Assembly (NCBI GenBank): GCA_032207245.1
Contig: CM063504.1
Coordinates: forward strand, 83,910,844 to 83,974,843
Reading direction: 5' to 3'
Length of the DNA stretch: 64,000 nucleotides
Source of the DNA: Pardosa pseudoannulata
Lineage: Eukaryota > Arthropoda > Arachnida > Araneae > Lycosidae
In this document: one piece after another, positions 1 through 10,855 of the stretch
How positions within the stretch are numbered: position 1 is the first letter of the stretch
How the letters are laid out: each line of letters begins with the position of its first letter
Notes under the pieces: generated by a model
Database searches by the model: none
Seen by the model: only the letters and a program-made list of their open reading frames with translations
Told to the model about the DNA's origin: nothing
Program-made: the position numbers and the translations under genes

Positions 1-10
1 TTAATTTTTT

Positions 11-43
<33 letters not shown>

Positions 44-170
44 TTTTATGATTTTTTTATTTTTTTTCGTATTTTTTTTATTTTTTTTCTATATTTCTTA
101 GATTAAAAGTAAATAAAAAATTTAAATTTATTTTTTTATTAAATAAAACAAAAATAAAATAATAAAAGGA
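1..170. repeat. Poly-T / AT low-complexity sequence
   Basis: This is a run of T with scattered A, C and G, followed by A/T-only sequence. It has no coding or structural signal and only borders the Helitron-end array that follows. Confidence 0.9.
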
Positions 171-199
171 AACGAACAAGGAAACAAGCCATTAAAAAA

Positions 200-2910
200 A
201 TTTTTTTTTTCTATCATATAATTTAAATTCTGAAAATTAAAATTACTTATATATTATATTTTCTAGTTTCTAAGATTAAAAGTAAATGAACAAGTGTACA
301 TTTTTTACTCTTTTCTTAATGAATGGATAAAACAAAAAACGAGAGAAGGAAAAACCAAAAAACAAACCATTTTTTACCTGCCTCATAGGGTACTTTACAA
401 TTCTGGAAAATTAAAAATTTTACTGATCCCGTTATATATAGCTATATATATGGTAGTTTCTATTAAAATAAATGACAAATATGTACATTACTCTTTTTAG
501 ACAGAAAATAAAACAAAGGAAACGAGAGAAGGCAAACCAAACATTTTTATCAAACCTTTTTTTTCTATCTGTTAAAAATAAAAAAAAATCATGTATTTAT
601 AGGGCTATAAGCTAGTTTTCTAAATAAAATGAAAGTGATAATTACTTTTTAATTCTTAGTGCAAGATACAGAAAAAACAAAAAAAAACAAACCATTTTTT
701 TTACCTGCCTCATAGGGTACTTTACAATTCTGGAAAATTAAAATATTTACTGATCCCGTTATATGACGGGCTATACGCTAGTTTCTAAGATTAAAAGTAA
801 ATGAACAAGTGTACATTTATTTACTCTTTTCTTGCAGCACATGGATGAACGGATAAAACAAAGGAAACGAGAGGAAGGCAAACCATGAAGGAAACAAACC
901 ATTTTTTACCTGCCTCATAGGGTACTTTACAATTCTGGAAAATTAAAAATTTTACTGATCCCGTTATATGACGGGCTATAAGCTAGTTTCTAAGATTAAA
1001 AGTAAATGAACAAGTGTACATTTATTTACTCTTTTCTTGCAGAATATGGATGAACGGATAAAACAAAGGAAACGAGAGGAAGGCAAACCATGAAGGAAAC
1101 AAACCATTTTTTACCTGCCTCATAGGATACTTTACAATTCTGGAAAATTAAAAATTTTACTGATCCCGTTATATGACGGGCTATAAGCTAGTTTCTAAGA
1201 TTAAAAGTAAATGAACAAGTGTACATTTATTTACTCTTTTCGTGCAGAACATGGATGAACGGATAAAACAAAGGAAACGAGAGGAAGGCAAACCATGAAG
1301 AAAACAAACCATTTTTTACCTGCCTCATATAGTACTTTACAATTCTGGAAAATTAAAAAAATTACTGATCCTTTTTATATGACGATCTATATGCTAGTTT
1401 CTAAGATTAAAAGTAAATGAACAAGTGTACATTCATTCACTCTTTTCGTGCAGAACATGGATGAACGGATAAAACAAAGGAAACGAGAGCAAGGCAATAT
1501 CTATTTGTTGAGGAATTTCAGAAATATCTCGATAGCCCTAGAGAGGAGTACCAATCGAAGATGCAGAAACACAAAATCAAGTGAGAGGCTTATTCAAATT
1601 ACCGGCTGTTTTGCTTCCCCCTCCCTAATTACAGAGAAAATCAAGAGAATCTTTAAATATCCTCTGTAATGAAGAGAAATTGAAATTACTAAATAAGTTA
1701 GAAACTGTTAATTTTGAATATGGCACGCTAATAATCAGCGAGTAAAAATAACTATACATTAGCTTAAATTATTATGATATACGTTTACACATTTTATTAC
1801 ATATTATATTTATAAGTTTATTATTTTATGAACAAGTGTACATTTGTTTACTCTTTTCTTGCAGAATATGGATGAACGGATAAAACAAAGGAAACGAGAG
1901 GAAGGCAAACCATAAAAAAACCCATTTTTTACCTGCCTCATAGGGTACTTTACAATTCTGGAAAATTAAAAATTTTACTGATCCCGTTATAGGACGGGCT
2001 ATATGCTAGTTTCTAAGATTAAAAGTAAATGAACAAGTGTACATTTATTTACTCTTTTCGTGCAGAACATGGATGAACGGATAAAACAAAGGAAACGAGA
2101 GGAAGGCAAACCATAAAAAAACCCATTTTTTACCTGCCTCATAGGGTACTTTACAATTCTGGAAAATTAAAAATTTTACTGATCCCGTTATATGATGAGC
2201 TATAAGCTAGTTTCTAAGAATAAAAGTAAATGAACAAGTGTACATTTATTTACTCTTTTCGTGCAGAACATGGATGAACGGATAAAACAAAGGAAACGAG
2301 AGGAAAGCAAACCATAAAAAAAACCCATTTTTTACCTGCCTCATAGGGTACTTTACAATTCTGGAAAATTAAAAAATTTACTGATCCATTTTATATGACG
2401 GGCTATATGCTAGTTTCTAAGATTAAAAGTAAATGAACAAGTGTACATTTATTTACTCTTTTCGTGCAGAACAGGGATGAACGGATAAAACAAAGGAAAC
2501 GAGAAGAAGGCAAACCATGAAGGAAACAAACCATTTTTTACCTTCCTCATAGGGTACTTTACTATTCTAGAAAATTAAAAAATTTACTGATCCCGTTATA
2601 TGACGGGCTATAAGCTAGTTTCTAAGATTAAAAGTAAATGAACAATTACATTTATTTACTCTTTTCGTGCAGAACATGGATGAACGGATAAAAGAAAGGA
2701 AACGAGAGGAAGGCAAACCATCAAAAAACAAACAAACCATTTTTTACCTGCCTCATAGGGTACTTTACAATTCTGGAAAATTAAAAGTTTTACTGATCCT
2801 GTTTTAGGACGGGCTATAAGCTAGTTTCTAAGATTAAAAGTAAATGAACAAGTGTACATTTATTTACTCTTTTCGTGCAGAACAGGGATGAACGGATAAA
2901 ACAAAGGAAA
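200..2910 (+). repeat. Tandem array of Helitron 3' termini (~205-bp unit)
   Basis: The motif TGCCTCAT recurs at 379, 706, 911, 1116, 1321, 1934, 2135, 2337, 2544 and 2749, giving a spacing of 201-207 bp in the regular stretches. Each unit ends with a GC-rich palindrome related to CCCGTCATATGACGGG, then about 7 nt, then CTAG followed by T. Good CTAG ends lie near 781, 986, 1191, 1397, 2009, 2210, 2413, 2618 and 2824. A hairpin about 10-12 nt before a CTRR end that abuts T is the known Helitron 3' signature. The same ~105-bp terminus occurs singly at 25.7 kb and 32.7 kb, where the sequence beyond CTAG differs, so CTAG is a true element end. The other half of each unit is one constant flank with a pyrimidine-rich tract and AG, then an ATGGATGAACGG block. 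The array therefore repeats terminus plus flank, not the terminus alone. Confidence 0.75.
1448..1828 (+). repeat. Captured exon-like flank, copy 1
   Basis: This is the longer version of the flank found in every unit of the surrounding Helitron-end array. It follows a pyrimidine tract plus CAG (splice-acceptor-like) and then holds an open frame of 73 codons beginning MQNMDERIKQRKREQG. A second frame in the same stretch reads VEEFQKYLDSPREEYQSK before a stop, so which frame was ever coding, if any, is unclear. It is nearly identical to 2875-3255 over about 380 bp, and both copies end at the same TTATTTTA boundary. It may be a gene fragment picked up by a Helitron. I recognise no protein family. 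Confidence 0.5.
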
Positions 2911-3255
2911 CGAGAGCAAGGCAATATCTATTTGTTGAGGAATTTCAGAAATATCTCGATAGCCCTAGAGAGGAGTACCAATCGAAGATGCAGAAACACA
3001 AAATCAAGTGAGAGGCTTATTCAAATTACCGGCTGTTTTGCTTCCCCCTCCCTAATTACAGAGAAAATCAAGAGAATCTTTAAATATCCTCTGTAATGAA
3101 GAGAAATTGAAATTACTAAATAAGTTAGAAACTGTTAATTTTGAATATGGCATGCTAATAATCAGCGAGTAAAAATAACTATACATTAGCTTAAATTATT
3201 ATGATATACGTTTACACATTTTATTACATATTATATTTATAAGTTTATTATTTTA
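2875..3255 (+). repeat. Captured exon-like flank, copy 2
   Basis: This is a near-identical copy of 1448-1828, offset by 1427 bp; the 73-residue frames differ only at the fourth residue (M to R). After TTATTTTA the first copy re-enters the Helitron-end array, while this copy runs into unrelated DNA, so it is the right edge of the whole array. The high identity implies recent duplication of a segment of about seven units. Confidence 0.55.
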
Positions 3256-3389
3256 ATTATGTACGCGATGTTAGCATCAGATGTTCATCATATGGAATAC
3301 AATTTTTTGGGGTCAATTATCGAGTTATTTAAGGATTCGATTGTCCAAATTGAGCTTCATTTCAATTAATATTATTTTTCATGTATGTA

Positions 3390-5095
3390 TATTATTTTTC
3401 ATTCTTTATTATTTTATGCTATTCATTTGATATTATGTATTATTCAATAATATGGAGTGCATGATTGCTAATTATAAATCAGAGTGAATATAGTTATCTA
3501 CTAGTTTATGTATATGTATATTAAATTTCATTCTTTATTATTTTATGCTATGCATTTGATATCATATATTATTCAATAACATGGCCTGAATTATTGCTAA
3601 TTATAAATCATAGTACATATAATTATCTATTAGTTTATGTATATGTATATTATTTTTCATTCTTTATTATTTTATGCTATACATTTGGTATATATTATTC
3701 AATAATATGGCGTGCATTATTGCTAATTATAAATCCGAGTGCATATAGTTTTCTATTAGTTTATGTATATATAAATTATTTTTTATTCTTTGTTATTTTG
3801 TGCTATACATTTGATATATATTATTCAATAATGTGGCTTCCATTATTACTAATTATAAATCAGAGTGTATATACTAGTTATCTATAAGTTTATGTATATT
3901 ATTTTTCATTCGTTATTATTTTATGCTGTACATTTGATATCATATATTGTTCAATAATGTGAAGTGCATTATTGCTTATAATTAGCAATAATGCTATAGC
4001 AATAATGATTTATAATTTATCAGAGTGCATATAGTTATCTGTTAGTTTATGGATATGTATATTATTTTTCATTCTTTATTATTTTATGCTATACATTCGA
4101 TACCATATATTATTCAATAATATGGCATGCATTATTGCTAATTATAAATCAGAGTACATATAGTTATCTATTAGTTTATGTATATATATATATATATATA
4201 TATTAGTCTTCATTCTTTATTATTTTATACTATACATTTGATACCATATTGTATTATTCAATAATATGACGTGAACTATTGATAATCATAAATCAGAGTG
4301 CATATAGTTATCTATTAGTTTATGTATATGTGTATTATTTTTCATTCTTTATTATTTTATGCTATGGATTTGATATTATATATTATTCAATAATATGGCG
4401 TGCATTATTGCTAATTGTAAATCAGAGTACATATAGTTATCTGTCAGTTTATGTATATGTATATTATTTTCATGCTTTATTATTTTATGATGTACATTTA
4501 GTAGTATATTGTATTATTCAATAATATGGCGTGCATTATTATTAATTATAAATCAGAGTACATATAGTTATCTGTCAGTTTATGTATATGTATATTATTT
4601 TCATGCTTTATTATTTTATGATGTACATTTGGTAGTATATTGTATTATTCAATAATATGGCGTGCATTATTATTAATTATAAATCAGAGTACATATAGTT
4701 ATCTGTCAGTTTATATGTATATTATTTTCATGCTTTATTATTTTATGATGTACATTTGGTAGTATATTGTATTATTCAATAAAATGGCGTGCATTATTGC
4801 TAATTATAAATCAGAGTACATATAGTTATCTGTCAGTTTATATGTATATTATTTTTCATGCTTTAATATTTTATGATGAACTTTTGGTAGTATATTGTAT
4901 TATTCAATAATATGGCGTGCATTATTATTAATTATAAATCAGAGTACATATAGTTATCTGTCAGTTTATATGTATATTATTTTCATGCTTTATTATTTTA
5001 TGATGTACATTTGGTAGTATATTGTATTATTCAATAAAATGGCGTGCATTATTGCTAATTATAAATCAGAGTACATATAGTTATCTATTATTTTC
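3390..5095. repeat. AT-rich satellite, ~128-bp unit, about 14 copies
   Basis: The word AAATCAGAGT recurs from about 3475 to 5063. The last five copies are spaced 131, 127, 128 and 127 bp, and the earlier copies are more divergent. Each unit also carries a TATTATTCAATAATATGG block and TAGTTATCT. Copies 4500-5090 are the most uniform, so the array was amplified or homogenised most recently at its right end. The open frames here are by-products of the period and show no codon preference. Confidence 0.85.
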
Positions 5096-8000
5096 CTTTT
5101 AGCTAGGACGAATAATTTTCGGACTTTCTCCCTCGAATTGTGCTCTATTTCCCTATTCTTTGTTAGGAATTGATTCCATGAAGAGCCATAAACATGTCAA
5201 AGAGGCAATAAATATTACTCTTCTCTGTAAATTCATCTCTCATGAAATCAAGAACAGTTCAGAACGAAACCAAAACTATCCTCAAGAAATGGAGACTGTA
5301 TACGAATGATAATATCATTTTTTAAAAAAATAATAATAAATAAAAGTAATAATGAAATCTCCTTTGCCCTTGATCGTGAATCAGGCACTGCTAACGAGGA
5401 GCACTAAGAACGTGCCCTGCGAGAAATCGTCAACAAATATGGCAGAAAGAAAGAACAAATGAAATCATAAAGCGAAAAGAGAACAGAACAGGAATAAAAA
5501 AAAAGCAAGAAAAGAGCGCCTCCCGGAAATTAAACGCTGCGTAGAGCGGGAAAAACCACCCTCTTGATTACCAGTATAGGGGTGGAGTGGAGGTTGGCAA
5601 CTTTCCTGGTCTCCTCTCCTTTAACGGCAGTTAATTCGACATGCTTTGCCTGTTTGTTCTGTTTGCAGTTTATAAGGTGGCCACATTAGCTCTTAAAGAA
5701 GGCATAGATTGGGAAAATTAAGGGGGAAACGTTAAACCCAGCTAAATGACTGTTTTCATCCAGAACTTATAATTTTAAATTAGAGAAACTATTTGCATTT
5801 AATCCGAAAGTTTCGCTTTTTCAAATGGCATCCAGATTTTTCGAGATCTTACTACCTGATATATGGAACTTGTTCGTTACCGACTCATTCTAACTTTTGA
5901 TAATTTAAAACAAATTAGTTTTCATCGGTCTTAAAATACAGTAAAAGTTTATATATCATCGAGATTTTAGCAAATACTCTCTGATTTTAGAGTGCTTTGA
6001 AAATTTGAAAGCACTACCGATTGACTTCATTTCTTGTCTTCAGCTCTTTATTTAACTCATTCAAATTACGTGCAAAGAAGTGTACAAATCAGTGCCCCCC
6101 AAAATGTGATACTGTTTTAATAGAAGTCGCAATGAAACAAAGGCACGGGTTCATAAACATTCAATTGAAGAGCATCGGTGTGTTCAAGAAAATAATACTT
6201 CCATTTCACAATACAAACAAACTAACATTTATTAAACATAAAAAATGATACCCAATATCATTAGGCCTGGCATGACTTCAATAAATGTGCCATATGCCCG
6301 TTAACATGTTGCAAGTAAGAGTTCAGTGGCATCACACAGTTACAGAAAAAGTTAGTTTAGTTTCAAAACTGATTTCAACTCTAGATTTTGCACTGTCATG
6401 CTATTGCCTTCGAAATTTTGCTTTCTTTGGCAATAAATGTAGCAAGTAGAGAGAAAAATGTCTCAAAATTAAATTTATATCTGTGAACAATTTATCTCTT
6501 TGAATAGTAATTTGTTTTGTCAGGGAGAATAATCAGGGAGGTATTATCAGTTTTATGTTTTTCTCCGGGCGGCAATACTGCCATACCTGACTCCTAGTAT
6601 CTCTTTGAAACGTTGATTTTTTTTCTTTGATATTACTCAAAAACGTATTACATATTTTATGGATCTTCACCAAATAGTTGTTGGATTTAGAATTTGAGAA
6701 GCCACAAACGCTATTCGATTTTGAATTTATCTTCTCCAAAACGTTTTCAGCGTATCACTATAGCTTGTATTTTAAGCATACGTTTTTACTTTGCAGCCTT
6801 TATTATAAATCAGAAGCACTTAAACTGCTTTCATTAGCAACCTTTCCCTCCCCTTCTATGCAAAATTTTGTCATGAACCCTGGGTAAAATAAATCAATAC
6901 CAATAATAAAATCCATACCAATAATCAATAATCCAATGCAATCCTGTTTTTAAGTTCAATTTTATTTCATTGTTTTACTGAAACCTAATACTTTTTAAAG
7001 AAAAGCCTTATATATTTTATTACCAAATAAATTTCTTTAAAGATGACGTCGATGTGTTCATCAAAGAGCTGTGCGGAATATTTTCTCAGTATGATGCAAG
7101 TCTTCAAAACGTCACCCTTCAATCTTTTGATATCTCTGCTCCTTTACGATGTGCTTGAGACGACAGCCGCTTTGCACCTGCATAGCACGGCAATGACCTA
7201 TCACCACTGCTGTAAAATATAAATAAGAAACAATAATAATTCAATTGTATATACGATTTATTTGAAAATAGAATTTATCAATTCAAAATACAACAATTAG
7301 TAATATTCTTACTAAGCATTAAAAGTATACTGTAATATGATATTAACATCAAATTTTAGTTTCTAAAGGAATGGCTTTGTATAATAATAACAGATATAGA
7401 TTGGTAGTAATAGTATATATTTAAATGAATTGAATAATATCGCTAATGATACTCATAAAAAAAGATATTGTTTGTTTCCTATTTGGAACTTAAAACATCA
7501 GTAAATATTTTGTGAGGAAAATAATAGTAATAACAGTTGTTATGATAATAAATAAAATTAAACCTTTTTTATTTTAAACTTTAAATTTTTTGCCCTCTTA
7601 ATTTAAAATACCCCAATTGCGCGTTTTGGACGCCTATTCGAAAATCCGCCACTACTGTCGTTGAGTTCTGTGACAATTTTTAAGCCAAAAATGTTAAAAA
7701 TCAAATACAATAAAAAATATAGAAACAGAAGCTTGTAATTTCATCCGTCAGTAATACATGAAACTACAACACTTTACTGGATCATGTTGTAAAAACTGTA
7801 CAAAATAGAATTTAAAAATATGGAAGAAAGATAGATACAGATTTGATAGATTGGATAGAGCGAATATGCATTACCCTAATATCCAGTGATATCAAACATT
7901 TAATTTGGAACACATTTAAGAGCAGAGCTGAACAAGATTGTTACACTGATGAGTTATACTTTATTACAGGATTTGACTAAATATAGTACGGATAGCCATT

Positions 8001-8161
8001 ACTCTCGTCAAAGATGAGAGTAAGACAATGCTTTGGTCGGGAGAGCAGGTACCGTAATGAGGGCTTAAATAGAAAAAAAAAGTATATTTAACTAAAAGAA
8101 GTTAAGGTGGGCAAATACCTCATAATGAGTTAACACTAGATTAACGGATGTTGATCATATA
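5096..8161. other. Mostly unique non-coding DNA
   Basis: No gene model is supported. A moderately GC-richer stretch lies at about 5370-5690. A second, at 7040-7200, contains TTTTCTCAGTATGATGCAAG, which recurs with mismatches near 21100, so at least that part is a dispersed repeat. Short open frames at 6021-6248, 6533-6739 and 6678-6887 have no recognisable domain and overlap one another. Confidence 0.5.
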
Positions 8162-8724
8162 TAACGTGACCATTTATTTTTTTACTCAAAACGGGACATT
8201 GGTTTAATTAGGTCAAATCATAGGTATTCAAAGAAAAAAACAACGCTTTTTTTTTTAAAGTTATTTATTCAGAAAGAGTTAGTTGGCTTAAAAGTTACGA
8301 ATCACAAAATATAGGTACCCAAAATGTTTAGTTATAGTTATATTTATCAGAAGAACAAATTTGTTTTAACATAGCTGGTGACGATTTCAAGTAAGAATGA
8401 AACTCTTGACATGCTTTTTTATATTCACCTTAATTATCAACATCGCCTTTAGAACTGAAATTTGTAACTAGGTTTTCTCAGGTGTCCACAATTTGTTCAT
8501 AATAGAAAATACTCTTTCTACTGGAGCATTTGTAGCCGGCAAACATAAAATACATTCAATTACAATAGACAAGCAGGGCGGTGACCGGCCGTCTGCTACT
8601 CAAATTTTCACGCGGTTTCTGAAAACGGGACAATTTTGCGTCCCACAGTCCATTTCGGGGACATCGGGACTCGTAATTGTAAAAAGGGACAGTCCCGTTC
8701 AAAACGGGACGCCTGGTCACGTTA
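8162..8724 (-). mobile_element. hAT DNA transposon, internally deleted (563 bp)
   Basis: The ends are inverted: TAACGTGACC at 8162 and GGTCACGTTA ending at 8724. They are followed inward by CAAAACGGGAC-type repeats on both sides. The flanks are ATCATATA (8154-8161) and ATCATTTA (8725-8732), an 8-bp target duplication with one mismatch, which is the hAT length. A hAT transposase C-terminus lies inside on the minus strand. Loss of most of the transposase and the decayed frame make this a non-autonomous, inactive copy. Its right flank overlaps the left flank of the piggyBac-like element that follows. Confidence 0.8.
8340..8575 (-). pseudogene. hAT transposase C-terminal dimerisation domain relic
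   Basis: Minus-strand translation from about 8575 gives LPATNAPVERVFSIMNKLW, a close match to the conserved hAT dimerisation block (family consensus of the form PVSN..ERVFS..N.LW). After a frame change it continues with VLKAMLIIKVNIK, the usual next helix, and then in another frame with CQEFHSYLKSS. At least two frameshifts and stops separate the pieces, so no functional protein can be made. The catalytic DDE core and BED finger are absent, which fits an internally deleted element. Confidence 0.8.
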
Positions 8725-8732
8725 ATCATTTA

Positions 8733-9173
8733 CCTATTTTTACTGAAGTGAGCCAATTTGACTCATACAAGAAAATTGAAGTTTTTTGCTAAGAAAATAG
8801 TTCCAAATTAATTTAAATAAAATGTTTATTATCAAAAAATTCATGGAAAACATTTTTTACATATAAAATCTGTTTTTTAAACCCATTTTCTGCAAGCATT
8901 TCTATTACATTTAGCACAATGGTTTCTACATCTGTTTCTTTTGCATGATTGTTGAACTTGACAATTCTTCCGTGCGTCAGTAGCATGAATTTCTGTCATT
9001 GGAATGGAAGTGTTCTCGACTTCTTCTCTATATTTACTTCTTAGCTCTTCAGCCAATTGGGAAATAAAATCTTGATTGTTGCCCAGGCCTGATAGGACCA
9101 ATAAATTTCATGTTATGCGATTAACTGTTAAACCATTCTATGAGTCAAATTGGCTCACAACCATGAAAATAGG
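8733..9173 (-). mobile_element. piggyBac-like element, deleted (441 bp)
   Basis: The ends are CCTATTTT at 8733 and AAAATAGG ending at 9173. An imperfect spacer follows on each side, then a perfect inverted repeat GTGAGCCAATTTGACTCA (8748-8765 and its complement near 9141-9158). The flanking tetranucleotides are TTTA (8729-8732) and TATA (9174-9177), each one base from the TTAA target of piggyBac. The internal frame encodes a cysteine-rich C-terminus of piggyBac type. The family is inferred from end structure plus protein tail; neither alone would be decisive. Confidence 0.6.
8877..9101 (-). pseudogene. piggyBac-like transposase C-terminal fragment, 74 codons
   Basis: The open frame ends just inside the left terminus of the element. 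Residues 15-30 (LAEELRSKYREEVENT) are charged and helical. The tail contains about eight Cys/His in the pattern CQVQQSC...CRNHCAKCNRNAC, resembling the zinc-binding cysteine-rich domain at the end of piggyBac transposases. The catalytic aspartates lie far upstream in full proteins and are missing here. The first methionine is arbitrary because upstream codons belong to a deleted protein. Confidence 0.55.
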
Positions 9174-9292
9174 TATACCACATTTGATAATGCGAAATGA
9201 AGGGGTCTGTGGGGAAGAGGAATGAAAGCTCAGATATATTTTATTACTTAACTAAAAACCAACGTATGTTTTTGAAAAGGGATATTAAAGTT

Positions 9293-9358
9293 TAATATAT
9301 ATATATTTATATATATATATTTATATATATATATATTATTTATTTATATATATATAGT
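9293..9358. repeat. TA/TTTA microsatellite
   Basis: TA dinucleotides are interrupted by TTTA steps. Just beyond it, AATGAGTCAAATTTGGCTCG (9371-9390) resembles the inner inverted repeat of the neighbouring piggyBac-like element, so an older related end may lie here. Nothing else is recognisable between 9391 and 9730. Confidence 0.8.
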
Positions 9359-9730
9359 GATCAAATTTTTAATGAGTCAAATTTGGCTCGGTCCGTAAAT
9401 CTTGTGTTAAAAAACTTTAGTTTTAAAATAAATGAAAAGAAGTCTTACAAAGCTAGAAAAGGCAATGAGCAATGTAATCTCGAGAAAAAAAATTATGATA
9501 GGACACGACAATCAGTTTTGGGATCAAAACATCAGAATTTTGAAGAAGCGTAAGTTGAAATGAAAATTTAGGAGGCTTCGAAACAATTTTCCAACTTCTC
9601 TGAGATGGATGAAGAGAAATATCAAGACCTCATGCAAAGCTACAGAAATTCGTCACATCAGTAAGATGACAAGTAATTTTCATAAACAACGGAAAAAAAT
9701 AATTGTGTCATAAAAGATAATTGCTATGCA

Positions 9731-10855
9731 AACTTTTGATGTAAATAATGATGATTGATGATACTTAATGACTTTTAAGCCTTTAAAAATATTGATTATA
9801 TTAATTAGAATATTTTTATTTAAAAATTAATGATTTAAAAATTTATTTAAAAATTAGATTTTTACTTTTTATTTGTCGCATTTTTTAAAATTTAACAACT
9901 GTTTATAAAGACATTAAAAAAAAATAACTTTCAAATGAATAATTTTATTTTCAATGTTAAAACCTCACGAATGATCAACAAATGTAATATAATAAATGAA
10001 ATGAGTTTTACTAAAGTATTATGTGCATCTCTAAATTTTTTTATATCATTATTTTATTACTATTACTTCTATTTATTATTTTTGTGTGCGTGTGTGTGTT
10101 CAGAGTGTCAGAAAACTTTTGATGTAAATAATGGTGTATGATGATACTTAATGATTTTTAAGCATTTAAAAGTATTGATTATATTAATTAGATTATTTTT
10201 ATTTAAAAATTAATGGTCTAGATTTTTACTTTTTATTTGTCACATTTTTTTTTTAATTTAACAACTGTTTATAAAGACATTTTAAAGGAAAACTTTCGAA
10301 TGAATAATTTTATTTTCAATGTTAAAACCCCACGAATGATCAACAAATGTAATATAGTAAATAGAAATAAGTTTTACCAAAGTATTATTTGCATCTGTAA
10401 TATTTTATTTGTATATCATTATTTTATTTCTATTACTTCTATTTATTATTTTTGCGTGTGTGTGTGTGTTGAGAGTGTCAGAAAACTTTTGATGTAAATA
10501 ATGGTGTATGATGATACTTAATGATATAAAGCTTTTAAAAATATTGATTATATTAATTATATTATTTTTATTTAAAAATTAATATGTTCTAGATTTTTAC
10601 TTATTTTTGTCGCATTTTTTAAAATTAAACAACTGTTTATAAAGACATTTTAAAAGAAAACTTTCAAATGAATAATTTTATTTTTTAATGCTAAAATCTA
10701 CGAATGATCAACAAATGTAATATAGTATATAGAAATGAGTTGTACCAAAGTATTATTTGCATCTCTAATTTTTTTATTTGTATATCATTATTTTATTTCT
10801 TGTACTTCTATTTATATTTTTACGTGCTTGTGTGTGTGTTCAAAGTGTCAGAATT
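9731..10855. repeat. Three-copy tandem repeat, ~375-bp unit
   Basis: AACTTTTGATGTAAATAATG begins units at 9731, 10114 and 10484 (spacing 383 and 370). The third unit ends near 10850. Each unit has a GTGTGTGT run shortly before its end and the blocks CAACTGTTTATAAAGACATT and ACGAATGATCAACAAATG. Two similar open frames (9935-10141 and 10237-10497) arise only because the unit is repeated, and the third unit does not preserve the frame. Confidence 0.85.

Noticed and set aside
1448..1669. Conserved 73-residue protein supported by two copies
   Set aside because: The copies are recent DNA duplicates inside a Helitron array, so their similarity is not evidence of selection. The frame is kept as an exon-like relic only.
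3594..4524. Hydrophobic, membrane-like frames
   Set aside because: They arise from the ~128-bp AT-rich satellite. The frame changes between units, and codon use simply follows base composition.
9935..10497. Two similar ORFs as a gene family
   Set aside because: They are the same part of a three-copy tandem repeat, and the third unit does not preserve the frame.
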